Assembly (NCBI GenBank): GCA_964497635.1
Contig: CAZCDB010000040.1
Coordinates: 1-14,143 of the forward strand
Direction of reading: 5' to 3'
From: CAMDWQ01 sp964497635
Lineage (GTDB): Bacteria > Omnitrophota > Gorgyraeia > 2-02-FULL-51-18
Length of the DNA: 14,143 nt
The notes under the pieces were generated by a model. That model ran no database searches, was not told the origin of the DNA, and was given only the letters and a program-made list of their open reading frames with translations. Position 1 is the stretch's first letter. The number at the start of each line of letters is the position of its first letter. A program made the translations under genes and the position numbers. This document shows, in pieces, positions 5,501 to 13,101 of the stretch.

Positions 5501-6929
5501 GAGAAAAACCAAAATTATCGCAACGGTCGGTCCCGCTTGCCAGGATGAAAAAATTCTAAAAGCTTTGATCCTAGAAGGAGTGGATGTTTTTCGCATCAAT
5601 GCCTCTCACTCGACTCCGGATCAGATGAAAACCTGGTTTGATCGGATCCGAAAAGTTTCCCGGGCTCTCAAAGAGCATACGGCGATCCTGGTGGATCTTC
5701 AGGGTCCTCGAGTCCGTACCGGGAAGCTGACTCATGGTCCCCTGATGCTGGTCACCGGTGCGACAGTTGTCTTGCATGTGGATAGCAACCCTGCGCCTCG
5801 AATGGAACTCTCCACGACTTGCCGGGAATTTACGCGGATGGTTAAGACCGGCGATGCGGTGCTCATCGACAATGGAGCGGTTGAGCTTGAAGTGTTGTCG
5901 GTTGGACGCAGTCAAGTACAGGCGAAAGTCATCCGGGGGGGTGCGGTCGGAGACAATAAAGGAATCAACCTTCCTTTGGCTCCCATTACTTTACCGGCTC
6001 TCACTGCCAAAGATTTAAAAGATTTAAAAGCGGCCAGTCAGTTGGGGGCGGACTATATCGCGCTTTCTTTTGTCAGGAGCCATGAGGATGTTCTAGCGGT
6101 CAAAAAATGGATGAAAAAAAATTCTGTGCAAATCCCCATCATTGCCAAGATTGAGAAACCCAGAGCTGTCAATAACATCCAGTCAATTTTGGCGATTTCT
6201 GATGGACTCATGGTTGCACGCGGAGATTTAGGGATTGAGATGGGGATTGAAAGAGTGCCGCGCTTACAGAAGATGTTGATTCATGAAGCGCTGGGTTTCC
6301 AGCTACCGGTAATTACGGCTACCCAGATGCTTGAGACCATGATTAATTCTTCTCATCCGACAAGAGCCGAAGTTTCGGATGTGGCCAATGCGGTTTTTGA
6401 CGGCACGGATGCGGTGATGCTCTCCGGAGAGACTTCGATTGGCCGGTATCCGGTGGAAGTCGTCAGAACCATGAGAAAGATTGTGGAAGAAGCGGAAGGA
6501 AATGGGAAAGAAGCTACAGAAATTTTAAAAAAAGAGAGCAAAGAGCAGGCAACTTTTACTTCCCTGATGGCAATTGCTCACGCGGCTTTAGGGGCCGCTC
6601 GAGAGGCAAAAGCCAAAGCGATTGTGATCTTTACCCAAACAGGACGGATTGCACGTATTCTTTCAAAATTAAAACCTCCCTGTGCTCTTTTGCCTGTGAC
6701 GGAGTCGATGAGCACCCTCTCAAGGCTTAATTTACTACGAGGGGTGACTCCGATTCATGTCAAAAAATCACTGGATTCACGCCAGATGCTTCACCGCACA
6801 GATGAAGAAATGCTACGCTCAGGCATTGTCAAAAAAGGAGATACGGTGATCCTTATTTTTGGACCTTGGGCCCTACCTGGAAGTTTTTCGATGATGGCGA
6901 TTCACCGAGCGGGAGACGCACGGTCTTAG
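5499..6929 (+). CDS. pyk: Pyruvate kinase
   Basis: Transfers phosphate from phosphoenolpyruvate to ADP, the last step of glycolysis, in the cytoplasm. Counted from GTG 5499 the chain is 476 aa, the usual bacterial size. Motifs are KTKIIATVGPA (3-13), FRINASHS (31-38, with R32, N34 and S36 of the active site), LQGPRVRTG (68-75, R73), IIAKIEKP (214-221, K217), the ARGDLGIE loop (240-247) and the TATQMLETMI...PTRAE signature (273-291, T274). The C-terminal regulatory domain follows from about 350. GTG 5499 is preferred over an upstream frame opening at 5418, because AGGAGG sits seven bases before it and the conserved KTKIIAT begins at codon 3. The gene follows mobA by 61 nt, an unusual partner for Moco genes. 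The SHS triad replaces the more common SHG. Confidence 0.96.
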   Translation: MRKTKIIATVGPACQDEKILKALILEGVDVFRINASHSTPDQMKTWFDRIRKVSRALKEHTAILVDLQGPRVRTGKLTHGPLMLVTGATVVLHVDSNPAPRMELSTTCREFTRMVKTGDAVLIDNGAVELEVLSVGRSQVQAKVIRGGAVGDNKGINLPLAPITLPALTAKDLKDLKAASQLGADYIALSFVRSHEDVLAVKKWMKKNSVQIPIIAKIEKPRAVNNIQSILAISDGLMVARGDLGIEMGIERVPRLQKMLIHEALGFQLPVITATQMLETMINSSHPTRAEVSDVANAVFDGTDAVMLSGETSIGRYPVEVVRTMRKIVEEAEGNGKEATEILKKESKEQATFTSLMAIAHAALGAAREAKAKAIVIFTQTGRIARILSKLKPPCALLPVTESMSTLSRLNLLRGVTPIHVKKSLDSRQMLHRTDEEMLRSGIVKKGDTVILIFGPWALPGSFSMMAIHRAGDARS

Positions 6930-7276
6930 AAGGAAAGTAACTTAGGATTTGGGGAGACTTGCATCCAATCGTGGATGATTTTTTTATCCTCATCCGATAA
7001 AGAAATAAAAGCGCCGCCGATTTCAAACTGACTGATACTGGGAATTTCACGAATCCAGGCGGGCTTTACGGAGGTCTCGATTGGTTTTTTCCCAGGAATG
7101 TGGACGCGAAAAGATAGCCGTTCCTGAATGGGAATGAACTCAGAGGAACGGAAGCGGATGCCTCCCTCGGAAATATCATTCACCAAGGCTTCCTTAAGCT
7201 TCTCTCCCGTGCCAAAGACTTTGAATACGGAGTCTAATCGGCACTTGATTCTGGGAAACATTCTTTGCTCGTTCAT
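6926..7276 (-). CDS. PilZ domain protein (predicted c-di-GMP binding)
   Basis: A single-domain PilZ protein of 116 aa. The N-terminal RxxxR motif (R5-M-F-P-R9) and the D-x-S-x-x-G motif (D34, S36, G39) that together bind cyclic di-GMP are both intact. A typical C-terminal strand and helix, GGAFISLSDEDKKIIHDWM (87-105), follow. It has no output domain, so it probably acts by binding a partner. The start at 7276 is chosen over an in-frame ATG at 7318: AAGAGGA lies just upstream, the RxxxR motif follows at once, and a TATACT -10 box at 7323-7328 places transcription start near 7316. The gene converges on pyk and the two stop codons overlap (6926-6928 and 6927-6929), leaving no space for a terminator. 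Process controlled: unknown. Confidence 0.9.
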   Translation of the reverse strand: MNEQRMFPRIKCRLDSVFKVFGTGEKLKEALVNDISEGGIRFRSSEFIPIQERLSFRVHIPGKKPIETSVKPAWIREIPSISQFEIGGAFISLSDEDKKIIHDWMQVSPNPKLLSF

Positions 7277-7322
7277 CAGATCCTCTTGGTTGGCTTTTAA
7301 AGACACACCTAACCTCATTTAT

Positions 7323-7328
7323 AGTATA
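7323..7328 (-). promoter_or_regulatory. -10 box of the PilZ gene
   Basis: Read on the minus strand the bases are TATACT, five of six matches to the sigma-70 -10 consensus. The start of transcription would fall near 7316, giving a leader of about 40 nt before the ATG at 7276. A convincing -35 is missing; CAAC at about 17 nt is weak. Confidence 0.45.
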
Positions 7329-7364
7329 AATCATTATTTTTCTCTGTGTTGAAAAAACCAGGAT

Positions 7365-7430
7365 TTATTGCTGAAATAATGTTATATTATTTTATACAAT
7401 ATAATATATTTAATTATTAATTGTAATTAT
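7365..7430 (+). promoter_or_regulatory. AT-rich promoter region of the acyltransferase gene
   Basis: The bases between the divergent PilZ and acyltransferase genes are almost entirely A and T, far below the surrounding GC. They include a perfect TATAAT (7400-7405), TATATT and TATACA boxes, and a short inverted repeat TTATATT (7382-7388) with AATATAA (7398-7404). A TTGCTG near 7369 is the best -35-like hexamer but its spacing to TATAAT is too long. A promoter is likely; its exact boxes cannot be fixed. Confidence 0.4.
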
Positions 7431-7450
7431 TGGCTATATGGAGAAGAAGT

Positions 7451-8497
7451 TTGAAAAGTACTGATTGTGCACGTAAATTTTCAGTTTTGGACACTCAGGT
7501 CGCCAAAGGAGTCGCCATTACCTTGATGGTGATGCACCATTTATTTGCTTTTCCCGAGCGCATTGCTAAATCTCAGTATGCTTCTCTTCTTCCTTGGGAG
7601 TGGCAGGGCCAGCCCATCGAATACCATTTGGGGAAGTGGAGCCATATCTGTATCGCGCTCTTTATATTTTTGTCGGGGTATGGGATGTGCCAGAGCCTGA
7701 TGAAGTCTGCAAAAGTTTCACCCGTTACCTATAGTTTTAAGAAATTTCTAGATTTTTACAAAATGTTTTTACCCTGCTTTGCCCTCTTTATTTCTATCGG
7801 CTATCTGTTTTTCTCTCAACGTCCAGAATATGCATCGCTTTGGCCAAACTTGGCGATGAATTTTTTAAGCTTAAGCGTCTCCTACAATCAAGAGTGGTGG
7901 TTTCTTCGGGTTTATTTTTTACTTCTCTGTTATTTCCCCTTTGCTTATTTTCTGGCTCGTCGTCAACCCCTCCTTCTTTTTTTAATTTCTATGGCTGGCT
8001 GCTCCTTGTCACGGTCGACCAATATTGTCTGGGGGATTCTGTATTGGCAGGGAGTTTTTACGATAGGGATTTTGGTAGCGGCCACTGATTTTTTTGAAAA
8101 GACCCCAAGTCTTTTTAAAGACACTCCTTCCAAGAGGACTTGCCTACTGATTTTTTTGAGTGTGTGGACTACGGCTATTTTTCTGATAGGAAGAGGCGAC
8201 ATGTTTGCCGCACCCATTTTGGTTTATTACCTCTCAAGGTTCTGGACACAGGGGACAGGACAGCAGATCCTTTCTTTTTTAGGAAAACACTCTTTGGGGA
8301 TATGGCTTGTGCACTCATTTTTTATCTATCATTTTTTCCAGCCACTGGTTTTACTTCCGCGATCCTCGATTTTGATTCTTGTGTGGGCGCTGGTTTTATC
8401 CGTTTTTGTGCCTTATGGGGTGGCCTATCTTCAAAAATTCATGGATATCCCATTCACAAAAAATAAAAATATTGCACCCAAGCCTCATTTAGGCTAA
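7451..8497 (+). CDS. Membrane acyltransferase, acyltransferase-3 family
   Basis: An integral membrane protein of 348 aa with about ten hydrophobic segments. The N-terminal LDTQVAKGVAITLMVMHH has the first-helix histidines typical of acyltransferase-3 enzymes. The second helix holds the ALFIFLSGYGM signature (family pattern FFxLSGY), and a late helix reads LGIWLVHSFFIYH. Relatives transfer acetyl or other acyl groups to cell-surface sugars, exopolysaccharide or lipids. Donor and acceptor here are unknown. TTG 7451 is the chosen start because GGAG (7440-7443) lies seven bases upstream; an in-frame TTG at 7430 has no such site. The gene has its own AT-rich promoter region and stands alone, with no other glycan gene beside it except the GHL10-like gene downstream. 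A weak AGCCT/AGGCT hairpin covers its stop codon. Confidence 0.82.
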   Translation: MKSTDCARKFSVLDTQVAKGVAITLMVMHHLFAFPERIAKSQYASLLPWEWQGQPIEYHLGKWSHICIALFIFLSGYGMCQSLMKSAKVSPVTYSFKKFLDFYKMFLPCFALFISIGYLFFSQRPEYASLWPNLAMNFLSLSVSYNQEWWFLRVYFLLLCYFPFAYFLARRQPLLLFLISMAGCSLSRSTNIVWGILYWQGVFTIGILVAATDFFEKTPSLFKDTPSKRTCLLIFLSVWTTAIFLIGRGDMFAAPILVYYLSRFWTQGTGQQILSFLGKHSLGIWLVHSFFIYHFFQPLVLLPRSSILILVWALVLSVFVPYGVAYLQKFMDIPFTKNKNIAPKPHLG

Positions 8498-8531
8498 CTT
8501 GATTAAAGAGTGAATGGAGGAAATAGAAATC

Positions 8532-8816
8532 ATGCTTAAAAAATATACAATTTTTTTGTTCGCTGTTTTGATCAGTGTTCCCGCATTTGCCGAAAGTTCT
8601 AGCCCCGATCTTGAGGGCCGCATCAGTCATATTCATTATCCCGGGAGTGTTGTCGTGGTACGCAATGAACTTACCAACGCGATTGGATTGCGTGATTATC
8701 GTGTCAAGGTAAAGCAGGGAATGATCAACGATTACAAGCAGAGTGATCGTTTGAAGATTTGGCTCAATCCAGATGAGCCTAAAGAAGCACTGATGATTGA
8801 GAGGGTTTCCCGATAA
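8532..8816 (+). CDS. Small secreted protein of unknown function
   Basis: A 94-aa product not recognised as a known family. Residues 1-20 (MLKKYTIFLFAVLISVPAFA) are a classic Sec signal peptide with AFA before the likely cleavage point, leaving a mature part of about 74 aa. That part has alternating hydrophobic strands (ISHIHY, SVVVVRNEL, YRVKVKQGMI, LKIWLN) with no cysteines, suggesting a small beta-rich, perhaps OB-like fold, in the periplasm or outside the cell. ATG 8532 is chosen because it starts the signal peptide exactly and GGAGG (8516-8520) lies 11 nt upstream. An in-frame ATG at 8514 would include that ribosome site as codons. The stop overlaps the proposed ATA start of the next gene, so the two exported proteins are probably made together. 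Confidence 0.7.
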   Translation: MLKKYTIFLFAVLISVPAFAESSSPDLEGRISHIHYPGSVVVVRNELTNAIGLRDYRVKVKQGMINDYKQSDRLKIWLNPDEPKEALMIERVSR

Positions 8817-9907
8817 AGGTTTCTTTTCGGGTCTTTTTTCTTTTTCTCTGTTTTCTGGGATTTCAAGTTCAGGCACAGGGCAAGCCTTTGGAGCCTGCCT
8901 CTGAGGGCTTGTTTGTCTCTGTTCTTCAAGAGCCTCCCGTTCTTTCCAGCCGCCAAGCGATTTTAGAACTGCTTCAGTTTGCCAAAAAAAATCACATCCG
9001 GATTTTATTTGTTCAGGTTTACCGGGCGAACAAAGCCTGGTTTTTTTCAAAACACGCGGACACAACCCCTTATTTTGATTGCCTTCATCGAGTCGGCGAA
9101 GATCCCCTGGCCTTTTTGATTGAAGAGGCCCATCAGGAGGGGATCCAAGTCCACGCGTGGATCAACTTACTCAGTTTGAGCGCCAATGAGAATGCCCCCA
9201 TTTTAAAAAAATATGGGACGGCGGTGTTGACCCGCAACCAGGAAGAAAAAAAATCAATTCAGGATTTTAAAGTCGACAACCAGTACTTTTTGGAGCCTGG
9301 AGATTTGCGCGTCCAAGACACCCTCTCACAGATTGTGGGGGAACTAGTCCGGGGGTATCCGACGCTAGATGGGGTGCAACTGGACTACATTCGATACCCC
9401 GATGTTCGGCCGGATTATGGGTATACCCAGGCGAATATCAACCGTTTTAAAAATACTGTCGTTTCGGGGAAGGTTTCTAAAGAAAATCCTTCTTGGAAAC
9501 AGTGGAAATATGACCAAGTCACGGGACTTGTCCGGCGCTTGGTCAAAAAAGCCAAATCCATCAACCCCCAGATCCAAGTATCGACGACAGGCCTTATGCC
9601 TTATTACCGGGCGTCATTGGAGTCATTTCAAGATTGGCGACTGTGGCTTAAGACGGGTCTGGTGGATTTTGTGACGCTCATGACCTACGCAGATGATTTG
9701 CCGGAATTTTATAGTTATCTTAAAAATGCTTCAGAAAAAGCTCCGGATTTAAAAAAAGTGTACATTGGTCTTGGGGCTTACAAGCTACGAAAAACCCCCG
9801 AAGTTTTTCAGGAGCAAGTGAGTGTATGCCAAGAAGCCGGTGCTCGGGGTTGTGTAGTTCTGGATTACGCGGACCTCATCCAGTACAATATGAAAATACA
9901 TGATTAA
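8813..9907 (+). CDS. Exported GHL10-type (DUF187) glycoside-hydrolase-like protein
   Basis: A TIM-barrel protein resembling the glycosyl hydrolase-like 10 family (PF02638). Counting from ATA 8813 (364 aa), it shows ILFVQVYRANKAWF (about 64-77), HAWINLLS (114-121), DGVQLDYIRYP (186-196, a hallmark strand whose acidic residue is a probable active-site component) and VTLMTYADD further on. Family members are thought to act on cell-wall or surface polysaccharides. The substrate here is unknown. The first canonical start, TTG 8888, would cut off in-frame codons for a clear signal peptide (KVSFRVFFLFLCFLGFQVQA). No ATG, GTG or TTG lies between the stop at 8798 and 8888, while ATA at 8813 has GAGAGG eight bases upstream and overlaps the previous stop. 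One base change (ATAA from ATGA) would explain this. The 3' end overlaps the thiolase by 8 nt. Confidence 0.8.
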   Translation: MKVSFRVFFLFLCFLGFQVQAQGKPLEPASEGLFVSVLQEPPVLSSRQAILELLQFAKKNHIRILFVQVYRANKAWFFSKHADTTPYFDCLHRVGEDPLAFLIEEAHQEGIQVHAWINLLSLSANENAPILKKYGTAVLTRNQEEKKSIQDFKVDNQYFLEPGDLRVQDTLSQIVGELVRGYPTLDGVQLDYIRYPDVRPDYGYTQANINRFKNTVVSGKVSKENPSWKQWKYDQVTGLVRRLVKKAKSINPQIQVSTTGLMPYYRASLESFQDWRLWLKTGLVDFVTLMTYADDLPEFYSYLKNASEKAPDLKKVYIGLGAYKLRKTPEVFQEQVSVCQEAGARGCVVLDYADLIQYNMKIHD

Positions 9908-10934
9908 AAAAATAGCGGTGGTCAACGGAGTGCGCACGCCTTTTATCAAGGCGTGGACGCTTTTTGAAGATCTACCCGCGCAGAAGCTTGGCGCTCTGTG
10001 TCTGACAGAGCTTCTCCAAAGAACTGAAATCGATCCCAATCTTGTCGATGAGGTGATTGTCGGCTGTGTGGGTCAGCCAATTGATGCGGCCAATGTCGCA
10101 CGTGTGATCAGCCTCTACGCGGGGATCCCAAAATCTAAAAAAGCCTATACAGTCAATCGCAACTGTGCTTCCGGTTTTGAAGCCGTGACCAGTGCTGTTG
10201 AAAAAATCACGGCAGGTCAGGATGACATCGTGATCGCCGGTGGGGCTGAGTCCATGTCCAACGCGCCTTTGGTATTTTCAAAAGACGCGGTGAAAATTTT
10301 TATGCGTTTGGGTCGTGCTAAATCTTTCATGGAAAAGCTTGGGGTTTTCTCACAATTTCGTCCCAAACATTTTGCACCTCAAGCGGCCCTTGGTTTGGCA
10401 CTGACCGATCCTACCTGCGGGCTCAATATGGGGCAAACCGCCGAAGTAGTCGCCAAAAAGTTTGGCATTTCGCGCCAGCGCCAAGACAAGTTTGCTTTGG
10501 AAAGTCACCAGCGCGTGATTGCTTCCCGTGAAAAACTAAAAGAAGAAATGATGAGTGTTTTTGTGCCACCTTCGTTTGAAAAGACAGTCGGTGAGGATAA
10601 CGGCGTGCGCGAAGGCCAGTCGATGGATGCTTTAGCCAAGCTAAAACCTGTGTTTGATCGCCGCTCGGGGACAGTCACCGCGGGGAATTCTTCACAGATC
10701 ACCGACGGGGCTTGCATGCTTCTTCTGATGGAAGAAGAAAGAGCGAAGGCAATGGGTTATGAGATTTTAGGAACGATTGCCGCCTATGACTATGTGGGTC
10801 TTGAGCCCAGCGANNNNNNNNNNNNNNNNNNNNNNNNNNNNNNNNNNNNNNNNNNNNNNNNNNNNNNNNNNNNNNNNNNNNNNNNNNNNNNNNNNNNNNN
10901 NNNNNNNNNNNNNGTTCTTTTGGAGAGAAATTAA
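9900..10934 (+). CDS. fadI: Acetyl-CoA acyltransferase (thiolase, FadI-like), interrupted by an assembly gap
   Basis: Beta-ketoacyl-CoA thiolase that cleaves 3-ketoacyl-CoA with CoA in the last step of fatty-acid beta-oxidation. Visible are the N-terminal VRTPF (11-15), the active-site NRNCASG (86-92, nucleophile C89), AGGAESMS (113-120), LNMGQTAE (175-182) and VTAGNSSQITDGA (259-271). At residue 304 the reading enters 100 N bases (10814-10913). After the gap only VLLERN and a stop remain, which fit a thiolase C-terminus. The parts expected between (the NEAF or HEAF histidine, GHP and the second catalytic cysteine loop) need about 120 residues, so the true gap is longer than 33 codons. The MGQTAE region and the pairing with a FadJ-type gene favour the trifunctional or FadI-like branch. 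The ATG has no clear SD and lies inside the previous gene. Confidence 0.88.
   Translation: MIKKIAVVNGVRTPFIKAWTLFEDLPAQKLGALCLTELLQRTEIDPNLVDEVIVGCVGQPIDAANVARVISLYAGIPKSKKAYTVNRNCASGFEAVTSAVEKITAGQDDIVIAGGAESMSNAPLVFSKDAVKIFMRLGRAKSFMEKLGVFSQFRPKHFAPQAALGLALTDPTCGLNMGQTAEVVAKKFGISRQRQDKFALESHQRVIASREKLKEEMMSVFVPPSFEKTVGEDNGVREGQSMDALAKLKPVFDRRSGTVTAGNSSQITDGACMLLLMEEERAKAMGYEILGTIAAYDYVGLEPSXXXXXXXXXXXXXXXXXXXXXXXXXXXXXXXXXXVLLERN
10814..10913. other. Assembly gap of 100 N
   Basis: Exactly 100 undetermined bases, a common placeholder for a gap of unknown size. It falls within the C-terminal half of the thiolase. Comparison with the normal length of the family suggests that around 350 nt are really missing. 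Confidence 0.97.
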
Positions 10935-13049
10935 ATGCCCGGCGCATGGAAACTTTCCGTCGAAGGAGAAGTCGGAAATCTTCTTTTTGACTGTCCCGAC
11001 ACCGATATCAATATTCTTACCTCGGAACACTTAAATACTTTAAGCCAGACTCTTGATGAGATTGCTTCCCGCACAGACTTTAAAGTGTTGATGGTGACTA
11101 GCTCCAAGAGAAAGATTTTTATCGCCGGAGCGGATATCAAGGAAATCAATGGGATTTCGACACCGGCCGATGCATTTTCCAAGGCGGAGGAAGGCAAAAA
11201 GATTTTTCAAAAGCTTGAAGATTTAAAAATTCCCACCGTTTGTGTCATCAATGGCGCTTGTCTGGGTGGCGGGTATGAGCTGGCCCTCTCTTGTGACTAC
11301 CGCGTGGCTTCTTTTTCACCCGATGTCAAAATTGGTTTGCCGGAGTGCAATCTAGGGATTCTCCCGGGATTTGGAGGCAGTATTCGCCTGCCGCGACTCA
11401 TCGGACTCTTAAAAGCTCTACCGATGATCCTTGCCGGTCGCGTGGTCTCGGCTGAAGAAGCGCTTAAAAACGGGATGGTGGATAAGCTTTTCACGCAATT
11501 GACACTTTTAAAGGACGCCACTGATTTTGCAAAAGAACAAATCAATAAGTCTTCCTCGGGTCTTCCACGGAAAAAAGATTTAGGCACTTGGTTTTTGGAA
11601 GACACTCCGCTGGGTCGAGCGGTTGTATTTCAAAAGGCCCGAAAAGACGTCTTGCAGAAAACCAAAGGTGTTTATCCCGCCCCGTTTGAAATTATTGATC
11701 TGATCCAGAAGACTTACGGCAAAGACACGCCGGAGGCTTACCGTCTGGAGAGTGAGCACTTTTCGCGTCTGGGGACCACGGATGTTTCCAAAAATCTCAT
11801 CCAGGTTTTTTTCCTCAGTGAAAAATATAAAAAATTCAAATGGACCTCGACAGAACTTAAATCCGACGGGATTCAGAAAGTGGGCGTGGTAGGGGCGGGG
11901 ATCATGGGCGGTGGGATTGCCCAGCTAGTCAGCCAGAAGGAAGTTCCTGTACGCGTCAAAGATCTCAATGAAAAGGCTCTTTCCGGTGCTCTTAAAGAGG
12001 CGATGGGAATTTACAAAAGCGCTTTAAAAAGAAGAAAAATAAAAAAGCATGAAGTTGAGAAGAAGATGAATCTTATTTCCGTGGGCCTTAACAACTCTGG
12101 TCTTAAAAACTGTGGGATTTTGATTGAGGCGGTTGTTGAAGATCTGGGAATCAAGCAAAAGGTGTTCAAAGAGCTCGACGCTCTGACCGATAAAAATGTC
12201 ATTTTAGCTTCCAACACCTCGTCACTGCCAGTGACGCAGATGGCTCAAGTTTGCTCTCACCCTGAGCGGGTGATTGGCTTACATTTTTTTAACCCGGTGA
12301 ATCGCATGCCTCTGGTGGAGGTGATTCGCGCTCAGCAGAGCTCGGAAGAGACGATTGAGAGAACGGTGCAATTTGCCAGGCGTCTGGGGAAGACCGTTAT
12401 TTTAACTGAAGACAGACCCGGATTTTTGGTGAACCGCCTTCTTCTTCCGTATTTAAATGAAGCCGCGTATCTTTTAGAGCAGGGTCTATCCCCAGAGAAA
12501 ATCGATGCGATCGCCGAAAAGTTTGGCATGCCCATGGGACCGATTGAGCTTGTGGATCAAGTGGGGATTGATGTGGGATATAAGGTTGCGCATATTTTGC
12601 AGGAGGCTTTTGGCGAGCGTATGAAAGTCGCCAAGATCCTTGAGGATGTCAAAGCCAAAGGTCTTTTGGGAAAAAAATCCGGCAAAGGCTTTTATCTCTA
12701 TCAAGGCAAGAAAAAAGTCACCAATCCCGAAGTCAAAATCGGCTCCGGATCCAGAGTCTCAGACGAAGATGCCCTGAAACGCATGATTTACATCATGATC
12801 AACGAAGCCGCCCGGTGTTTGGAAGAGAAGGTTATCGACTCCGCCGGCACGGTTGATATTGGTATGATCATGGGCACGGGTTTCCCGCCGTTTCGTGGAG
12901 GGCTCCTACGCTACGCCGACTCCGTGGGAATTGCCAACATCGTCAAAGATCTTGAGCGCTTTCAAAAAGAAGTAGATCTCAAACGTTTTGAACCTTGCGA
13001 CTATTTACGCCAATTAGCCCTAAAGAACACCACTTTTCACTCCAAATAA
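10935..13049 (+). CDS. fadJ: Fatty acid oxidation complex alpha subunit (enoyl-CoA hydratase / 3-hydroxyacyl-CoA dehydrogenase)
   Basis: A 704-aa bifunctional enzyme that hydrates trans-2-enoyl-CoA and oxidises the 3-hydroxyacyl-CoA with NAD; with the upstream thiolase it forms the beta-oxidation complex. The hydratase domain (about 1-190) has IAGADIKE (63-70), GGGYELALSCDYR (111-123, E115) and IGLPECNLGILPGFGG (133-148, E137), the two catalytic glutamates. The dehydrogenase NAD fold begins at VGVVGAGIMGGGIA (316-329). HFFNPV (450-455) gives the catalytic H450, paired with E462. The second C-terminal helical repeat has GFPPFRGG (649-656). Length matches FadB/FadJ (about 715-730 aa). ATG follows the thiolase stop directly, with GGAGAG seven bases upstream. 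fadJ rather than fadB is chosen because the thiolase precedes it (fadIJ order); this is a weak distinction. Confidence 0.93.
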   Translation: MPGAWKLSVEGEVGNLLFDCPDTDINILTSEHLNTLSQTLDEIASRTDFKVLMVTSSKRKIFIAGADIKEINGISTPADAFSKAEEGKKIFQKLEDLKIPTVCVINGACLGGGYELALSCDYRVASFSPDVKIGLPECNLGILPGFGGSIRLPRLIGLLKALPMILAGRVVSAEEALKNGMVDKLFTQLTLLKDATDFAKEQINKSSSGLPRKKDLGTWFLEDTPLGRAVVFQKARKDVLQKTKGVYPAPFEIIDLIQKTYGKDTPEAYRLESEHFSRLGTTDVSKNLIQVFFLSEKYKKFKWTSTELKSDGIQKVGVVGAGIMGGGIAQLVSQKEVPVRVKDLNEKALSGALKEAMGIYKSALKRRKIKKHEVEKKMNLISVGLNNSGLKNCGILIEAVVEDLGIKQKVFKELDALTDKNVILASNTSSLPVTQMAQVCSHPERVIGLHFFNPVNRMPLVEVIRAQQSSEETIERTVQFARRLGKTVILTEDRPGFLVNRLLLPYLNEAAYLLEQGLSPEKIDAIAEKFGMPMGPIELVDQVGIDVGYKVAHILQEAFGERMKVAKILEDVKAKGLLGKKSGKGFYLYQGKKKVTNPEVKIGSGSRVSDEDALKRMIYIMINEAARCLEEKVIDSAGTVDIGMIMGTGFPPFRGGLLRYADSVGIANIVKDLERFQKEVDLKRFEPCDYLRQLALKNTTFHSK

Positions 13050-13066
13050 AATTTTCGTGAGGCCCC

Positions 13067-13095
13067 TTGACAGGCTGTTTTTGGTCATGTATTCT
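13067..13095 (+). promoter_or_regulatory. Sigma-70-type promoter of the LacI-family gene
   Basis: A perfect -35 TTGACA (13067-13072) is followed after an ideal 17-nt spacer by TATTCT (13090-13095), four of six matches to the -10 consensus. Transcription should start near 13102. No terminator for the upstream fadJ gene is visible in the 17 bases before it. Confidence 0.75.
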
Positions 13096-13101
13096 TCCAT
13101 T

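Noticed and set aside
7438..7464. Eight-codon leader ORF (ATG 7438 to TGA 7464) overlapping the acyltransferase start
   Set aside because: It has no good ribosome site of its own; the GGAG inside it serves the TTG at 7451. Length and content look accidental.
8481..8495. AGCCT/AGGCT hairpin at the end of the acyltransferase gene as a terminator
   Set aside because: The stem has only five pairs and no T run follows, so it does not meet the form of an intrinsic terminator.
8888..8890. TTG 8888 as the start of the GHL10-like gene
   Set aside because: An AGGG lies seven bases upstream, so initiation there is conceivable. However, it would discard an obvious in-frame signal peptide and leave a 72-nt gap in an otherwise overlapping gene run.
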